In this document: positions 62,201 to 64,000 of the stretch, piece after piece
Layout of the letters: each line of letters begins with the position of its first letter
Position numbering within the stretch: position 1 is the stretch's first letter
NCBI RefSeq assembly: GCF_026914265.1
Contig: NC_069124.1
Coordinates: 11,611,723-11,675,722, forward strand
Origin: Mya arenaria
Taxonomy: Eukaryota > Mollusca > Bivalvia > Myida > Myidae
Length of the DNA: 64,000 bases
Direction: 5' to 3'
Program-made: the position numbers and the translations under genes
Notes under the pieces: model-generated
What the model was told of the DNA's origin: nothing
Databases searched by the model: none
What the model saw: the letters and a program-made list of their open reading frames with translations, nothing else

Positions 62201-63109
62201 AGGTAAAAAAATCAATTTCAAGAAAGTTTGTCCGTATGAAATCTGAACGAGTCCTAAGAAATAAAATATCTAGCTCAATGTTATTTTTTTTTCATTTTAT
62301 ATTAATATAAATCCACTTTCTGTACAATTGTCCAGATATTGTTAAGTAACTAATTGTATTATAAGAGAATGTAAGTGCTCTTCCTTTATTCATAGATAAC
62401 CATTTTTCACCATGAATCTGATATATATGTCTAGCAGACATGACCATTTGAACTCCACAAAGACACACTTAGCTGAGACAGTGTCTGTATGATATACCAT
62501 AATGTTGTGAACAACTTTTTTTCTTGAAAGACAGACTTTATCTTTTGTCACATAACAACGTCCGATTTTGGCCATAATTAGGTTTTCTCCGGAACTAATT
62601 GACATGTTCCTTTTCTCATTGACAGGAGATGAGGTAGTTTTGAGCTTCACGCTGGAATTGTGACGATGAAGAAAATCTATTCACACCATGTGACTGTAAC
62701 CTGAGAGGAACAGAAAATAGATAAATGAAAATTGAGAAAAAAGTCATTGCCAGGAATTTAATTGCCTCGTTCCTATCAAGGAGTTAGAATGTGTATCAGA
62801 GTCGGCAGTTTTGTGCCCTGCTGTAATTTAATGTAATTATCTGGCAATGAAATATCTATAGATCACTTTATTGTGTGATATTGGTGGAAGAACATTTTCT
62901 GGGAAGAGTTTGTATCCAGAGTGAAAGCATTGGGCATATTAAATTCAAATATCGAACCAGTCTGTGCTTTTGACTGGTTTATCAGAATGTGTGTTGAAGT
63001 GACATGGGAAGTGCCTCGCAATTTTACGTGCTAGTGTTCCTCCAAGCAGAGCGCTAGTAACCACCTTTGCACGTGCTTGGATTTTATTCAAGCATCGCAA
63101 GGAAAAGTC
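59280..63109. other. Non-coding stretch before the right-edge gene
   Basis: AT-rich, with no frame that resembles a known protein. It may include the promoter and 5' leader of the gene starting at 63110. It holds the 18-bp minisatellite at 61783-61895. Confidence 0.5.
61783..61895 (+). repeat. 18-bp minisatellite
   Basis: Six perfect head-to-tail copies of TGTTTGCAGATAGGCCTG plus a partial copy. The lack of differences points to a recent expansion. Confidence 0.95.
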
Positions 63110-63216
63110 ATGACGTCGGCCCTGGAGAGAAACGGCCTGAAATGTATGAACGCTGCACTGCCGGATAATGTTGAAGCGAAACTCTTCTCAGATGAAGGAA
63201 GGATTTACTATGTTGA
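63110..63216 (+). CDS. First exon of a gene running off the right edge, possible WW domain start
   Basis: The ATG at 63110 opens a frame of 35 codons plus two bases, ending at a strong donor GA|GTAAGT at 63217. The peptide starts MTSALERNGLKCMNAALPDN and ends KLFSDEGRIYYV(D/E). The stretch from LPDN to GRIYYV resembles the first two strands of a WW domain (LPxxWE...GRxYYVDH), although the first conserved Trp appears to be Val. An intron at this point is known in several WW genes. No further exon is visible up to base 64000. The gene is not identified, and the exon could also be spurious. Confidence 0.45.
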
Positions 63217-64000
63217 GTAAGTATCACACGACAGGCGGTCTGCCGAGCTTGTTTAATTTATTATAAGCTGGGAATTACCTAGATGTAAGAACATCATGAG
63301 GTAATTGCTGTTATTGTTGTGTTTTTCATTTCATGTAATTATTTTTTCAAGGTAAATTGCTTTTTTTATAATTAACATGTTGCTGATTGAAAAATACATC
63401 AGATGGCCTTAGGGCACATTCCGGATTGTAATATTTTCATCTGCTATTGGCAAAAGTATTTTGAATTGAAACATTTGAACATTAAAGATCTCTATAAGAT
63501 AAGATATAAATGTCTGTCAAACTTAAAATTTTAAGTGGATTACTTGTCTAGTTTACTTTTAAAACATTAAGTATAATTAAGGACAATTTTAAGGGCTTTT
63601 TTCCTTTTATAGATTGTTTTCAGAGAATTTCATATTGATAATTATTGATGAGACTAAACCAACTGGTTTTATATTTCATTTATGTTATCATGAGAAAACG
63701 GTTTTCTGTGTGACAGTGTGATGTGATCGAACTCCTATGGAATGATAAACGACATCACATATTCATAGAAACCTTGCATGGCTATACTTTATCACACTGA
63801 ATAATTTAAGTAGCATACTTAAACTTGAGATGTTTGAATATTCAGGCAAGCAGTTTTTTGAATGAACTTACAATATTTCATGAATTCATTTTTCTCCCAA
63901 AACCTTTGTCAAGACACTCCTGGTCAGTTTATTATTAGGCCAAAAAAAAAAAAAGGTTTTGGTCATGTTGACAAAAAACAGTCAACAGTAAGGAAAACAT

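Overview
The window looks like nuclear DNA of a bivalve mollusc. It is AT-rich, with short exons separated by long introns, GT-AG splice sites, and many transposon remnants. The animal genes read clearly once exons are joined. Two large tandem-repeat elements that begin TTATGCCCCC resemble elements I associate with bivalve genomes. I cannot name the species.

Layout. (1) 1-3722, minus strand: the 5' part of a small secreted von Willebrand factor A (vWA) gene that runs off the left edge. (2) 3723-12189: no host gene seen. It holds GGCCGCTA-type repeats, a tRNA-like SINE remnant, a 3-kb element with long terminal inverted repeats, and a Harbinger-like MITE. (3) 12190-25118, plus strand: a twelve-exon secreted or surface protein with a signal peptide, two Ly6/uPAR-like domains, a Ser/Thr-rich stalk and two vWA domains. 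Its introns carry a 51-bp minisatellite and smaller repeats. (4) 26081-51540, plus strand: a complete fifteen-exon Hsp110-family gene (HSPA4-like, 853 residues) with a heat-shock element next to its TATA box. Intron 1 carries a hAT transposon inserted at the end of an older hAT-like MITE. Intron 5 carries a nested mariner-like MITE. Introns 8 and 13 each hold a tandem-repeat element. (5) Intron 13 also holds an array of about a dozen C/D-box snoRNA-like units. (6) 51541-54660: intergenic, with a LINE relic and a second copy of the 3-kb element's interior. (7) 54660-58915, minus strand: SCOC, a short coiled-coil Golgi/autophagy protein of 119 residues, with a possible alternative last exon. (8) 59200-64000: the SCOC upstream region, an 18-bp minisatellite, and at the right edge a first exon whose end looks like the start of a WW domain.

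The most notable signal is the snoRNA array in the Hsp110 gene. Nine units keep intact C and D boxes, and all carry the same guide just before box D. That guide can pair with the universally conserved GUCUGCCCU stretch of 18S rRNA and would direct 2'-O-methylation of the residue equivalent to human U354. Other points of interest are seven perfect estrogen-response-element palindromes repeated every ~146 bp in intron 8, two nested hAT-type elements that both have 5-bp target duplications, and the unusual Ly6-stalk-vWA architecture.
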